This document shows positions 12,601 through 25,392 of a stretch of 64,000 nt of DNA, piece after piece. The notes under the pieces are model-generated. The model saw only the letters and a list, made by a program, of their open reading frames with translations, had not been told where the DNA came from and searched no databases. The stretch's first letter is position 1; every line of letters starts with the position of its first letter. The stretch comes from Echiichthys vipera (Eukaryota; Chordata; Actinopteri; Perciformes; Trachinidae): positions 7,810,829 to 7,874,828 of the forward strand of contig OY829655.1 of assembly GCA_963691815.1 (NCBI GenBank), written 5' to 3'. Made by a program: the position numbers and the translations under genes.

Positions 12601-13510
12601 GAATTATACAGTTACCTGTTTTTTTATGGACAACTGTTTCAGGAGCTGACATGAACTTCAGTCGAAGCATACTGGCAGTGCAGCTGTAGCAGATGTAGAA
12701 GTACACAGAGGCTAAAAATGCAGCTTGAGTGATGATATTTAAGATGAGTCTAAGGATAACCTATGGATTAAGGTATTAAAGAAAAATGTGAAATATCAGA
12801 TTCATTTTGCCCCTAGGGAAATTTGTTTGGTTCTGCAATGCAATACAATTATTGCATTCCTCATTGTTTATTATTGATTGTTCGCCATACAGCAGTAGAT
12901 GATGAGCATATGACTAAATGGCATAAAGCAGCCATGGAAATATATCACCACCAACATTTATGGATATCAGCTTTTTTTAAGATCTGTTATTTCTTGAACA
13001 ATGAAAACCCAAGGAGCGAATTTTCTGCGTTAGAAGCAGGGTCGTAGTCATGCAAGAGCGCACCGGAGCGGCGTTCCGCCACTTTTTTCTCCAAGTGAGA
13101 AAAACATAATAGTATAATCTGGTTGACATTGAGGCACAACAAATAGTTTGGCATAATTTGATATTTAAAGTGGCTCTCAAGACATCCACTTGTGCACTTT
13201 ATAACATAAAAGAACTCACTTCACCTTAAAATTTCTGGAAAGTGTCAAACAGCGGCAAAATGCTGAATGATAGTGGAGAAAGACTGAATGATATAGGCAC
13301 CGTAACAATTTTTAGCTCAACTACGTTTATAAAAATGAAAAGGCAAAAAGGAAAAGGAAATATCCTTTCTTTTTTTTGGACCAGCTAAGATGGTAAAATA
13401 TTACTAGGCCCAAATAAAAATGAACGGGCGGTAGTGGTCAGACTTCCTGGGTGTGCAGCGCCCAAGTTTACATATTTAGTGCATCCGCGCTCATGGATCT
13501 ATCACCTTGA

Positions 13511-13513
<3 letters not shown>
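12601..13513. other. No gene recognised
   Basis: Unassigned sequence, with no domain in any short frame. Confidence 0.4.
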
Positions 13514-13544
<31 letters not shown>

Positions 13545-13554
13545 TGTGTGTGTG
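13514..13554. repeat. (GT)n microsatellite
   Basis: A GT run of about 20 units with one TTT interruption. Confidence 0.95.
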
Positions 13555-13844
13555 GCATTAATGCTGTGAGCCACACACACACAAACTGAAATAACATGCC
13601 AACTTACCTGCAATGTGCATAATATCTTTCAGATAAACAACTGCTACACAGCATACTGCGTTTTCATCGTTTTTCTTCTTTGAGGTTTTACAGCAGGGGC
13701 ATCACGAGACACAAGGTGTTACCTACGAAGCGCACCCAGGTGGGATCTAGGGTGTGGCGTTTCATCTTGGTGAGCAACATTAATGATCAATGTGCAGCGT
13801 GCGCATGCGCCATCAGTCACCGTGTTATTTCAGGTGCGCAATCA

Positions 13845-14989
13845 CAGTGGGCCTCATTTATCAATCTTGCGTGAAAACGGGCGCAGATTTGAGCGCAGAA
13901 TTGGTCGTATGACAGGACCCACGTGTGATTTATGAAACATTCGTATCTGACCAATCTCAGCGTACGAATGAGCGGGCCTTGATAAATGCGGCGGCTGAAT
14001 TTGATCGTCATTAACACGTTACGCCCTTAAATATTCCTGGTTCGGAGGCCTCGCCCACTGAGGTCAAACACGGTGAGACAAAACACTTGTAAGAAAATAA
14101 ACTTTTCCGACACACAGATCGGCATCCTGACATCCGACAACAGCCTTCTGATCCAGAATATAGCCTATAATGCGAGGGGGTGCATTTCACGGCAGGGGTG
14201 CTGAATACGGCACAACACCTGTCCAACAGTGCGCACACGGCACAACACAGGCGCTCTTGCTCTGTAGCGGGGTTTGCCAGCGGGGTTATTAGGTATTCTG
14301 TTAGAGGATACCATTGTCAAATAGAAGAAACATATCAAGATGTTAATCATCTGATACCTTGTTTGATTTAATGCAATTTATCGAGGGTAGCCACTAACCG
14401 AGGAGATGACTTTGGCTCTGCAGTGCGTCTTACTGCAGCCGCGTGCCAACACATTAATTCATTAATTCATCTTCAATCGCTTGTCCCTGCTGGGGTCGCG
14501 GGGGGCTGGAGCCGAGCTGTTCTGAAATATAAAAGAATCGTGTGCCCCCCCGGCCACCTGGCCACCACGTTTAAAAGCGATAGCTTGGAATTACAAATTA
14601 CCTGTACATTTATCAAGCGGTAGTTTTGGCGATTGATGAATGCATAATCATTAATGGATGATGCCTTCAGACGCACATCAGTACAATCAATTGCTCCAAC
14701 CACAATTTATATTATTTTTATTCGTTTTAAGAATCCGTTTTGATCTGTTCTTAATATGTGACTGCTTATGCTTAATGACAGCTGAGGTTTGTTCATTATT
14801 TTCAGCCAGATTTGGCTGTGCTGCACCGCAAATCCACAGGCTGAAATTTGCGTACACGACCTCAGACCAGACGTGAGATTTGACCGTAGCTCCCGCTCAC
14901 GTCCAAATTGATAAATGCCGATGTTTGCCAGGAAATGGTCGTACGCACGTTTTTCTGCCGTACGTTCGTTTGATAAATGAGGGCCACTG
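13845..14989 (-). mobile_element. PIF/Harbinger transposon copy H1 (inactive)
   Basis: The termini CAGTGGGCCTCATTTATCA and (reverse complement of the right end) CAGTGGCCCTCATTTATCA form a clear inverted repeat, and the whole is 1145 bp. A minus-strand frame at 14473-14703 encodes VGAIDCTDVRLKAS...DYAFINRQNY...LSLLNVVARWPG, part of the DDE domain of Harbinger (HARBI1-like) transposases. The Myb-like ORF seen in copy H2 is missing here. The orientation is opposite to H2 and H3. Confidence 0.85.
14473..14703 (-). pseudogene. Harbinger DDE transposase fragment in H1
   Basis: A 76-codon frame corresponds to the central part of DDE_Tnp_4: GAIDCTDV contains the first catalytic Asp region and NVVARWPGG precedes the usual H-D-S block. 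Here a frame change turns H-D-S into HTILLYF. It is far shorter than the roughly 350-aa complete transposase, so it is non-functional. Confidence 0.75.
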
Positions 14990-16796
14990 TGTGCACACAT
15001 GCACGTGCGTCATTGCTGCGCTCTGGTAGTAAAAAAAATAGCACAACACCCCTGATTCGAAGGAACAGAATGCTCCATTGTGCTTTCCTGTGAATCAGTC
15101 AATTGGCCTCTGGTTGTGCAGAACACTTCTTCAGAAAAAGACGTAGTTTACTTGCGATAAGTCCTCTTTCTGTTTTTTTGTTTGACACACACACTGAGTC
15201 TTCTCTCTCTTCTTGTTAAATAAGACTAATATCAGAAGGCTGAATTACTGATAGCTGCAGAAATCTTTTGAACATCATCATATACCCATCTCTGTTGTTA
15301 ATGATATGTTGAAACATACCACATTGTGCTAAATGTGTGCTGCTACGGGTTGCCATGGTTCTAAAATTACCATCTTTAAAGACAGGCTTGGGCTTTATGG
15401 TCAATAACTGTGCCATCTCATTTATATTCAGCTCAGTTATTGGCAAACGTAGTATTAACATACCAACACAATTTATTGTTTTTTATTCTAAATATTTCAA
15501 AAGTAGACAAAAAATACCGTATATGGAAAAGCTGGGTGTGCAGTTCTATCAAAACTGAAGTGCACTCAGAGGGTCCATGCAAGCTGCAAAGCTCAGGAAC
15601 TAGATTGGACTTCCAACAGACAAATCAACAAAACTGGGGAAAAAATGAAAGCAAGAACAAATAAAGGTATATAGAAATTAGGGCTTAGTTACAGCAAATG
15701 CTTCCTACTTACTAAAGCTACCTGTTGCAATATTGTAAAGGATCCCGACCATACATATAAAAACCTCCACTGCCATACAATTATTTCTTATTACTGGAAG
15801 GTATCATTCAGACCAAGGTGAAAGAGAATAGGCTACAAATACAAGTCCTCAATGTATCCTTTGTGTATTGCAGTACAGTCTTATTGCTACAGTAAAGGTG
15901 TTCTCCCACAGTCAAGGCCATAGTTATAAAGTTAATATACCAAGTTCCTGAGACCGAGACATACTTCTGAGACATACAGACAGTTCAAACCAACACTATC
16001 CACAAATTGCTGTGGGGTGAATATAAATAAATAATTGAGGGAATAATGGATAAGAAGGTGCAATGTCATTCCAAGAATAGTAAGAGTGCCTTGAGCAACC
16101 TTAAATCTGGGTAAGGTGCAATCTTATCTGTCAGCCCAAATCTTGTCTGTTAAACTGAGTCTTTTTACATTGCAACTTTTATCATAATCAACACATAATC
16201 GACACATGCTTGAATGCTATAGTAAACACACCTACTCATTAAATTGATGAAATTTTTGTACTCAATTAACCGTACTTTCTACTCTTAAAGAGACTGCACT
16301 GAAATGCATTGATTTGAAGACCCCTGAAAACCATTATTTTAATAAGCTTCTTACAGTGATGAGAAAAACTCTTAATCAATAAATACTAAAGATGTTATCT
16401 TTTACTAACTTTAACTGGTTGTTGCTTATTTTGTCGGTATCATTTGTTATTATAGAGTCATATGCAAGAATTGAAACCTAATTTAGCCATTCAGCTAGCT
16501 GCAGTAATACCCTACTCTGCTGCTGTGCTAAATGAGTTGGTATGCTATATTAGAATACAACAAAAAAAATCAACAAAACAAAATAATCAAATTCTAAATA
16601 CAAATTCAAAACATTCAAATTGAAAAAAGATTAAAGAGAGAGAAAAAGATATTTTCAACTTGCGCAATGAACATGATGGCCACATCGCGTCTATCACCTC
16701 CTAATCACGTCTGTACATTGACTTTGTATGTAATCGCATTGCGTTCATCGCGTCCAGTCTGAACGCAGCTTAAAGACAACAACTGTTGTGCCGTCT

Positions 16797-16805
<9 letters not shown>
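14990..16805. other. No gene recognised
   Basis: AT-rich sequence with no domain in any frame. At 16680-16760 there is a short GCG/CGC-rich patch resembling the subterminal sequence of the 17516-19434 family. Confidence 0.4.

Positions 16806-16831
<26 letters not shown>
16806..16831. repeat. (TA)n microsatellite
   Basis: Perfect AT run of 26 bases. Confidence 0.9.
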
Positions 16832-16835
<4 letters not shown>

Positions 16836-17515
16836 ATATATCAGGTGGTCCTTGTGCTGATGGAGCTGAACCTGCGGCCAGATAGGAGCATACTTAAGAA
16901 GTAGTGAGTCGGGTGTAATAAGTCAGCCACTATCCTTGCACTAATCCTAACCTGCTTACCGGCTCTGGGTCTGTGCTGAACACTCACAGGCACCTGGTCC
17001 TGGCCTGTCAGCTGCCTGGCTGTCCGTCCAAGTCCGTGTTTGCTGTGGGCAGAGGATGAACCCCACTGTGATGAGGATGCTCTCTGTGATGACTCTCATT
17101 TTTTTTAACCAGTCAGAGGAAGAACATTCTCTGGTGAGCACTCTTGATGAGCTCTCTCATCTCCCAAATTAGATTTGATTGCATTACCCAGAAACTTTAC
17201 TCCACCACCTTGAAAGCTGCGTTATTGGTGAGTAGAGGAGCATGTAAAGTTTATGGAACTCCATGACCTGATAACGCTCATTAAATTATCTGATTACATG
17301 CCCCCTTCCCTCCATCTACCATTATCTCTGTGACCTAACCTTGGACCATCATTTCCTCCATTAGGGCCCCATTCCCATCTATCTATTCTCAAATCATAGA
17401 AATGAACTAAACATTTGTATTAAGTATTGTGTTAAACCTTAAGAGCATGTTGGACCCTGCTTGTTCTTACTTTGTTGTAACTGTAACTGCTTTAAGAATC
17501 AAATCGCACTAACTG
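16832..17515. other. No gene recognised
   Basis: Short frames only, with no splice-bounded exon that I trust. Confidence 0.4.
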
Positions 17516-18134
17516 TGCATTCACACCGGGAACGATGGAGGCGATTAAGTCGCCCGAAACACGAATATGGCATTGCTTGCTCACATTTGTTGCATTTTTG
17601 ATCACCGCTTCATCGCTTCAATCGCAGGTAGCAGCCGAGGCGGCTAGCTAACTGAAGCTAACCCCCGGCTCAGCTAACTGAAGCTAACCCCCGGCTCAGC
17701 CTACTCTATTGTGTGCTAAATGGAAGTTATGCTAGTGCTAACAGGGATCTGAATGCTTTTAAAAGAACAGAAATGAGCTCTCAGAGGAAGTGTGTGGCTC
17801 TTTAAAGAGACGTTGTGTTGCAGTAAGATCCGGCCGTCAGTGATTTAACCTCCGAAGCAGTAGAGAGTGCGGCCCGGTCTCCGGTAGATCCGACCGGGAT
17901 ATGCTTCACTCTGCACTGACGGCTTTCTTCTTCTTCTTCTTCTGGATTTCCGGCAGACTAGATGCCTAAAGGCACGCCATCCACAGTTCATAGTTATAGC
18001 CATTATATTATATCCATAGGAACAGTCTGGTTTCCTCCAATGACAAGGGATGTCACTTGAAAAGTTCACATTTTTCAACTTCAAGCAAGACACAGACATG
18101 GAAGCTCATATCGCCGGAAGCGACATTGCCACCG

Positions 18135-19356
18135 AGGGATGCAAACAATTAATCGATTATCGATTAATTGTCGATAAGAAATTACTCTACTAAAATAAAT
18201 GAAATGCGTTTTGGGCTCTGACGACACCAACAAAACAAATGAGAAGCGGTACACTGACAGGATGAGGAAGGCAAAACGGAGCACAGTATGGAGCCACTTT
18301 AAGTTGGTCGATGACGACAAAGATGGCAAATGCACAATATGTGGAAGTTTTTTAGTATTTAAGTACAACTCCACAACTTTGTTGAACTACCACCTAAATA
18401 TGTCACGTTCAGCTGTGCTACAAGCAGCGAGTGGTTCTCAGACTACAATCACCACAGCGTTGGGACGAAGGGTATGTGACTCTACAAAAGCGGAGGGCAT
18501 TACCCAGCGGATATGTAGCATGGTTACTACAGACATGCTGCCGATAAATGTCTTCAATGAACAGGGATTTCGAGAGGTAATAAAGAACATTGTGCCAGGG
18601 TACAATATCCCCTCTCTAACAACCATAACCGATCGCGTGAAAGCAAGCTACGTGAGGAAGTAGGCAGAGTTGAAAACTTGCAACTTGCAACCGCAAATTT
18701 TGTCCTCTCAACAGACTGTTGGACTTCCTTGACTACAGAAAGCTACATCACAGTTACACGCCGCTATATTAAACCGGACTGGCAGGTAATGTCACCAGTC
18801 CTACTCACAGAGAGAATATGGCCTCACTGGCATAGTATTGTATTCTTCTATTTAAGAATGATTTATTTTATGCTGCTGCTATTAATGTTTCCAATGTCGC
18901 AGATGAGAGAATGCCCAGTTTACTTTCATGTTAAGTAGCCTGTGAAATATTTTGATATTTTATATTCAGAATGTTTGATATGCTACCAAAATGTTAGTCC
19001 CTGCCCTCAAGTGAGTGATTAAGGAATATGATTTGCATTTTTTCTTAATATCATAAGGAAGATAGCATTTTATGTTACGTAAAGACCTTTTCAAAGTTGT
19101 AAACATAAACATTCTAAATGTGTCCAAGTTTGATTCCTGTTGCAGTGAATGTGAACGACATCAGCTGACAGGACATTAACAAGGACCAAGGATGTTGCCT
19201 AGTAATGGAATTCCATTAAAAAGGTCCATAGAGATAACCTATTCAGAGGGAAATTCAGCTTCTCAGAAGAATGGCTGCTCATCAATTAATCGCTCATCGA
19301 TCGATAAGATGAAACAACCATTGATTTATGACTTACTCGATAATTTACATCACTCG
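18135..19356 (+). mobile_element. hAT transposon with 8-bp target duplication, nested in element A
   Basis: TGCCACCG occurs at 18127-18134 and again at 19357-19364, a perfect 8-bp duplication as expected for hAT. The ends share GATG(C/T)AAA. Inside are a BED zinc finger and pieces of a hAT transposase. At 1222 bp it is internally deleted; complete elements encode a protein of about 600 aa. Confidence 0.85.
18199..18938 (+). pseudogene. hAT (ZBED-like) transposase remnant
   Basis: The first frame (18199-18663) begins with a BED-type zinc finger: STVWSHFKLVDDDKDGKCTI carries the first Cys, and CTICGSFLVFK gives the C-x2-C pair. The H-x-n-H end has decayed to YHLNMSRS. It continues with the TTDMLPINVFNEQGFREVI region of hAT transposases. 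A stop at 18661 and a frame shift follow. The second frame (18678-18938) resumes with FVLSTDCWTSLTTESYITVT, the conserved D-x-W-T-S block. The RNase-H core and dimerisation domain beyond are absent. Broken and non-functional. Confidence 0.8.
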
Positions 19357-19434
19357 TGCCACCGCGTCATTTACATTGATTTTCAATGGCAGCTTGATGA
19401 TTTCATCGCTTCCATCGCTTTTGGTGTGAATGCA

Positions 19435-20719
19435 TGGGAAGATCAAGCGAGTAGAATGATCAGATTTGAACCACGGAACAATTGTGTTCCGATTTTTTGA
19501 TTGTCCTTACTGAAACAGCTGGAGCAGATGATACAGCTTCTCTTTATTATAAGAACATCACAATTTCTGCATTGGAAGAAAATGTTGCCATGTGAACATA
19601 ATACATTTCTTACTTCATAAAGAAGGTGCCAATGTCAATAATATTTATACACACATACTTGGTAGGCAAAAGGGATCCTGTTGTGCCCTGATGGATTCTT
19701 CAGTCACTACAACTTATATTGTGATCTCACCATATGTCTGCTGGCCTGGCAGCCACCACAGCCCTGGATGTCCCTATTTTAAAAATCCATTAACTAAACA
19801 GTGACCCGGAGCAAGTCACCTCCTTTATTGGCTGCACGGAAAATCTGATTTACTATGCTGCCCTTCTTGTCACTTTCTGATTTCGTGTTATTCTGGTCTG
19901 GTATCGATTTAAGTCCCAATGCCCTCTAAAATCTGGAATCATGTATGAATAACGTTTACACATATTTAATAGCCTACCATTAATCTCTGCAGGGTGAATG
20001 TGACTGCTTTTAGCCAGACGTTTGAAGCTTTTTTTTGTGGAGATTGCAAGGCTTGCCCAAAAAGCATGCTCCTCTGAAATCCCTTCATGTGACTGGAGAC
20101 ACATTACACTATGTTACACAAAAGCCATTAATATATCCACAAATAGGAATATCACTTCTCATAAAGTCTGCTGTAATTAAGTCAGAGAACTGTTATTAAT
20201 GGGCCTTTGTTTAGAAAATACAATCCACAGAAGTGGAAATGATGGTGAGTGAAGGTGACTGCTTGAGCCTGAGCTGGAACCAAAGCAGCGATGGCCACAG
20301 TACCGGCAGTGCCAGCGCAATATGGTGGGGGGTCAATTGAACAAGTTCTTCTACCAGCACCTGTGGAGTTGAGTCGATGATTACAGTTTTCAGAGATGGT
20401 GTAATGACGAACTGCTCGAGATGCAGTGGGAAAGCAAAGTGCATTGTCATCTAAATGAGATGAATGAAAAACAATGCAGAAACTCTCAAGTGACCTGTTG
20501 ATAAGCGTGGACTCAGACGATCATATTAAAAGAGGAGATGACTTTATTTTTAATTCAAAGCACTACCCAGTGCTTTCTTCTTGGCAAAATTACAAAAACT
20601 GTGCTTTAGATATAACTTAAAAGTAAGACTGCTCATATGATGCTGCATGGAGGCATCTCTCAATATGGTGCATTATTTGATCAGTGATGAGACGTGGCTT
20701 TTATGCACATACTATACTA
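19435..20719. other. No gene recognised
   Basis: AT-rich, without domain-bearing frames. It contains no clear repeat boundary. Confidence 0.4.
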
Positions 20720-21537
20720 CAGGGCTCTTCAATTTATTTGGAATTGGGGCCGGTTCACCAAAATGATCCAAAATGAGGGGCCAGAAAAATCTGAGCATCA
20801 CATTAATGGGTATTGTAAAACAATGCAGCACATAGAAGTACATACCGTATATTGTCTATATTTTATCAATGTAAATAATAGTCATAGGCCTCAAAGTGCA
20901 ACAAGCTTGTCAAAAACAATCCTTGTTAAATGCAATAATGTTAACCAGAGGTTTTCACTCAATTATTGGACTAAAGTACAGGTTTGAGGCTCTTGTTCTT
21001 TACTTTAGTATTTTATTTACATGCTACTTTATACTTCTCCTCCACTACAAATCAGAGGAAATATTCAAATTTTTACTCTACTACATTTATCTGATTACTT
21101 CAGTTACTAGTTACTTTACCAGGCTTACAAGCACATATGAAACATTAGTTTATTCATCAAAAACTGGACTGACAAAAATGAACGTAACATAAATGCAGAG
21201 TAGCATGATTTTTCTGAAAATGCCTTCTCAACTTCTTCTCTTTACACACCGATATGGCTGCAGAGTAAACACAGGCTTCACAGTGACAGCGAGCTGTTGC
21301 CAAGAGGATTCAGAAACCTACGAAGAAGTGTATAGCGGGAGCGTGTGTAGTGTCATGGCCGCGCGCCTACAAGGAGCGCATGGGGCAAGTCTCGTGCTGA
21401 CACAGTAGCGCTGAGATGGATACGAGAGAGAACAGCGATCATGAATTACTTTTTCACACAGGCTTCTACTCAAAGGGCCAGGAAATATTCCCTTGAGGGC
21501 CGGATCCGGCCCGGGGGCTGCCAATTGAATAGCCCTG
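20720..21537. mobile_element. hAT-like element with CAGGGCT(C/A)TTCAATT termini
   Basis: The left end CAGGGCTCTTCAATT and the reverse complement of the right end CAGGGCTATTCAATT are inverted repeats. The next bases are GGCC/CCGG-rich on both sides. The flanks CTATACTA and CTATAATG could be an eroded 8-bp target duplication (6 of 8 match). The interior includes a piece of Tol2-like hAT end sequence (20955-21120) and a segment (21126-21410) repeated in inverse orientation at 63600-64000. Confidence 0.65.
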
Positions 21538-22069
21538 CTATAATGTATTATACTGTACTAAACTATAATCAGTCATGTCAAAGAATGTAATACAAGATAA
21601 GAAGTTCAGCCAACACTGGCATTTGAAGATGTCTCACTAATGAATAGGTAATAAAAATGACAACTCTAGGAATTCAGTTAACAACCTGAGCTGTGAAAAG
21701 AAGTGAATGCCAAGTTTCAGGCTGATCTCTTTGCAAAGGGTGTCAAATACCGCCGTTGACAAAAAGCATCACTGGGTGTCGGTATGAAAACCACATAGTT
21801 TTTTTTAATTCACAACGTTTACCACGTGTTCCCTGTGTTTAAAAGAGTGACCTTGGGGGGCACTCACATTTGGAACAGATAATCTGTGATTGTACCCCCT
21901 CCCTCTTACCCGCGGCCCAGGCCCACTTGCACTCACATTACCTAAAATGATTCGAGCCTCTGAGATTTTGTTTTGTCTGTTTTGGAATATTTTCATCTGA
22001 CCAGTTCTCCGTATCTAACCACCGCGAAACCTTCAGCGGCATCTTTTGAAAAGTCCGTTGTATATAAAT
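21538..22069. other. No gene recognised
   Basis: Unassigned sequence. The frame at 21805-21996 shows no domain. Confidence 0.4.
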
Positions 22070-22390
22070 TGATGTCCAAATGAAGCTTCAAGAACCATTT
22101 GTTGTATTTGTTGACCCCTCTGGATGGAGCTCTTGGTGTAAAGAAAAAGGCTCAATGAATGGTGATTCAGTTGAGCTCCATATAGTGGACTCATCAGGAC
22201 GTGGTCGTGCTCGTACCCATGCTCGTGCTCGTACACGTGGATCTGTGCTTTTCAAAGCCTACCTCTCTCAATCGGGCAAGCGTGTCGCCTGGGCGCGGTA
22301 CGGTTGTACTCTCACTGGTCAAACAAACTAGACTTTCGTAGCGTGCTTGGGCACGCTACGAATGGACAGTGTGAGTGCGCCCTTAGAGTA
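22070..22390. repeat. Mosaic: MITE copy 2 end, CGTGCTCGTAC repeats and a perfect hairpin
   Basis: GATGTCCAAATGAAGCTTCA (22071 on) matches the terminus of the 7327-7460 MITE. At 22205-22240 CGTGCTCGTAC-type motifs repeat. At 22337-22361 CGTAGCGTGC and GCACGCTACG form a perfect 10-bp stem. CAGTGTGAGTGCGCCCT at 22368-22384 recurs near 60040. Confidence 0.5.
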
Positions 22391-23815
22391 GTGTCACAAT
22401 TTGATCCAGAGGCCTACTCAATGCGTTGAGTCCCGATAAAGCGTCTGTGTGTGACAAGTTGGGTTGAGAGCGCATTGCAAGTTACCTTTGGTTTCTGAAG
22501 CTGCACTAAATCCTTTTTCAATATTCACGGCAGCGTAATTCCTTTTTTGAATAAGGGTTACTCAAATGGTAGCTTTGTACATGTCTGAAATGATTCAGTT
22601 TATCGATATCCATGAAGTTAGAGATTATGGCATGTGGCTGGTTATTGCTTTACACAAGGTCACTTCTGACACAGAAAAACAGTCTCCATTTGAGGGATTT
22701 ATACTGTGACCTTAATTGGCAGTCTTTCTGCCACCTGCTACCCATGCCCTCCAAATGGCCCAAACTGTCCAAATGTATGAGACTTTAGAGTTTAAGCTTG
22801 GTGAACTGCAGGAGGGGCTACATCTAGGAATGATTTAGGATGACCCTAACTGTCATGTGTCATACATTCTATTTTCATTTACGGCCAGTGTAAAGGTTTG
22901 TCCTACATAAAGGTATTCAATGTGCATAAAAGTTTTTCAAGTGCAAACGTCAAGGAGGTTATCATAAATCTTTGCCTAACTGGTCTTGGATCAGCATTAC
23001 CATTTCATCCCTAAAGCTAAACCAATCAGTGTTTTAGATGAACAATGGATCAAATAGCTACTTATACCATGAAAAAGGGGTTGCTCGTAATGACAGAGAA
23101 TTACCACCTCTATGGAGCCTTTTAACATCCAGCTTGCCCGTTAACAGCTCTCATCAACCTTGTTTTAGCTTTTTCACACCTAAAATTCTGAACCAAGGTT
23201 CATGTTTTTGTTATATTGTATACATTAGATCTGGTTAATTTGGCTTTGACATTGCAATTATGCGTTACCTTTTTACTGAGATACTGGATTATTTTTTTTT
23301 TTTTAAATGTTTGTTGTAAAGTGAGGTTACCGGACTTGATTCTATTATGTTGAGTGTCCTGTCAGTGTCTTGACAAGTACAAAAGGGATAGCTAGCATAC
23401 AGTCGGCTACACTTCTCAGCATATCTCATTGCACAAAACAATATATGTAAAAAACTGTGTCGAAACACGTTAGACACATTAGATGTCATATCTTAGAAAA
23501 AATGTAGAAATTAATAATTCGGCCTCCAGTGAAATCACTCTAGGGAACTGAAAACATAAGTGTCATTGTCAGTATATCGCATTAGATTATATTTCTTTAT
23601 TTATACCTGCAGGTAAATTTGGCTTGCAGTGAGAGACATTCATACAAAAAAATACAATAAATAAAAAACAGTAAAATAGCTACACAATTTGTCATCATCC
23701 CCATTATCATTCCATACTGCCTCATTAAGTGCATTCAATATGTAAAGTGGCTACCCTCAGAGTGCACGGCATAAAGTGCATAAGTGGCACTCATCATCAA
23801 CACCAACATCATCAT
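22391..23815. other. No gene recognised
   Basis: AT-rich. The part at 23585-23700 (GGTAAATTTGGCTTGCAGTG) resembles LINE 3' UTR sequence. Confidence 0.4.
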
Positions 23816-23821
23816 CACCAT

Positions 23822-24363
23822 CAGAATCAGGTTGATTGCCAAGTAATTTGCATTACAAGGAATTTGACTTGATTCGACGGTGCTTACATGGAACAGACAT
23901 AAACATAAGCATAAAAATCAACCTAAGCATAATAAACTATTAGCCATAAAGTATAACATATATGTATTACCTCAAGTAGTGCAGATGGTAGTATGCAGTT
24001 AGAGTGGTCAGTGATGGGGGGGGGGGGGGGGGTGCAACGGGAGATGATGATGCCTCCACTGGGGAGTCATGCAGGATGATGGGGGAGGGTGGGGCTGCGC
24101 TCTTCCTGAAGTCTACTATCATCTCCACTGTTTTGGAAGCATTGAGCTCCAGGTTGTTCTCCCTGCACCAGGTCGCCAGGTGCTCAATCTTCCACCTGTA
24201 GGCAGACTCATCCCCACCAGAGATGAGTCCAATGAGGGTGGTGTTGTCTGCAAACTTCAGGAGTTTGAGTTGCTTCCTAAAATCGATAATCATATCCTTG
24301 GTCTTTTTCGTGTTTATCTCTAGATGGGACTCCTTACACCACTCTATGGTATACTCTAGAAAC
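23822..24363 (-). mobile_element. LINE 3' end with duplicated RT motif
   Basis: On the minus strand an open frame (24363-23967) reads WCKESHLEINTKKTKDMIID and shortly after KFADNTTLIGLISGGDESAY, then WCRENNLELNASKTVEMIVD. The 3' tail follows and ends near 23822 in TTGGCAATCAACCTGATTCTG, typical of fish non-LTR elements. The WC-x-LE-N-x-KT-x-M-I-DFRK motif therefore occurs twice within about 75 codons. A G run of 17 bases (24016-24032) interrupts the downstream part. Confidence 0.75.
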
Positions 24364-25335
24364 TTTCATTTCTGTCTTGATAGAAAAACGTCTGAAACAA
24401 CATTTTCGAACATGAACGAGTTACCAGGTGCACATTTTTAACTCAAGTCTATCTATACAAAGATATATATTATATTTCTATTGATTTTCTTTCTCTCACA
24501 CACAGCGACAGAAGATCAATCTGAAGAATAACGTTTTATTTCTCTGACTTAAACCTTTGTTCTTGCCACCACTACTCCCTCTCTTAATTCATTCTCTAGC
24601 GCACTCGACCACAGCTGCTTGCTTGATCTCTCGCTTGCTCTCTCTCACTTGCTCTCACTCTCTCTCGCTTGCTCTCTCGCTCACTCCCTCTCTCTCTCTT
24701 TCTGTCACACCTCTTTTTAAGGATACAGCGCGGTATCCTTGGTCATGGCTCCTTCTGCAAGCATCCTAAATTCTCAAGATGCAACGACTTCCAGGAGGTG
24801 CAAGGCTGAAGCTGAGGAGCTTCAAAATCTGAAAATGGTTCAGAGATACTTTCATTGTAGCTGTGCCAGCCACTGCCGTTACAAGCTAACAAACAACATA
24901 AACAATTAAAAGATGCTAACTACATTTACTGACACTGGTGGACAAACTGACACTGGTATCAGTGCTGTGTCTGGCTGCACAAGTTAACATTCTGGTATTG
25001 GGGAAAAACGCTGCCAATTGGTTTCTATTTCTTCAAACCAATCACAGTCGTCTTGGGTGGCAAAAAGACCAATAGTAACAGCAGAAAGGGAGGAGAATGC
25101 CTGACATTTGGTATGTGAGCCTGTTTTACTGTATAAACGCACAGTAAGCCAGCAATATTAAACCAAGCATGAAAATGTGGACTCAAACATCAGATACGGG
25201 ATATGATTTCATGAAAATCTTAAGAACTATAACTCTAACCTTGTCTTAGCCTTTTGTTTATTTCTCATGACCTCAATCTTTCCCTTACTTCACACCACAG
25301 TTTCTATGAGCAGGTATATTACTATTGTAAATTTG

Positions 25336-25336
<1 letters not shown>
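24364..25336. other. No gene; CT-rich simple sequence at about 24600-24710
   Basis: A degenerate CTCTCTCGCTTGCTCT-type tract spans about 24600-24710. The rest is unassigned. Confidence 0.5.
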
Positions 25337-25366
<30 letters not shown>

Positions 25367-25392
25367 TTTATATATATATATATATTTATATT
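25337..25392. repeat. (TA)n microsatellite, interrupted
   Basis: TA runs separated by TTTTA and TTTA. Confidence 0.9.

Larger units (their letters stand above)
17516..19434. mobile_element. TIR element A with GCGATGGA termini, interrupted by a hAT
   Basis: The left end TGCATTCACACC...CGATGGAGGCGAT and the reverse complement of the right end TGCATTCACACC...GCGATGGAAGCGAT are inverted repeats. The left 550 bases align with the reverse complement of 37490-38011. A hAT element (18135-19356) sits inside. A 27-base unit (AGCTAACTGAAGCTAACCCC and on) is tandemly doubled at about 17645-17698 but single in the 37-38 kb copy. No transposase of its own is visible, so it is nonautonomous. Confidence 0.75.
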
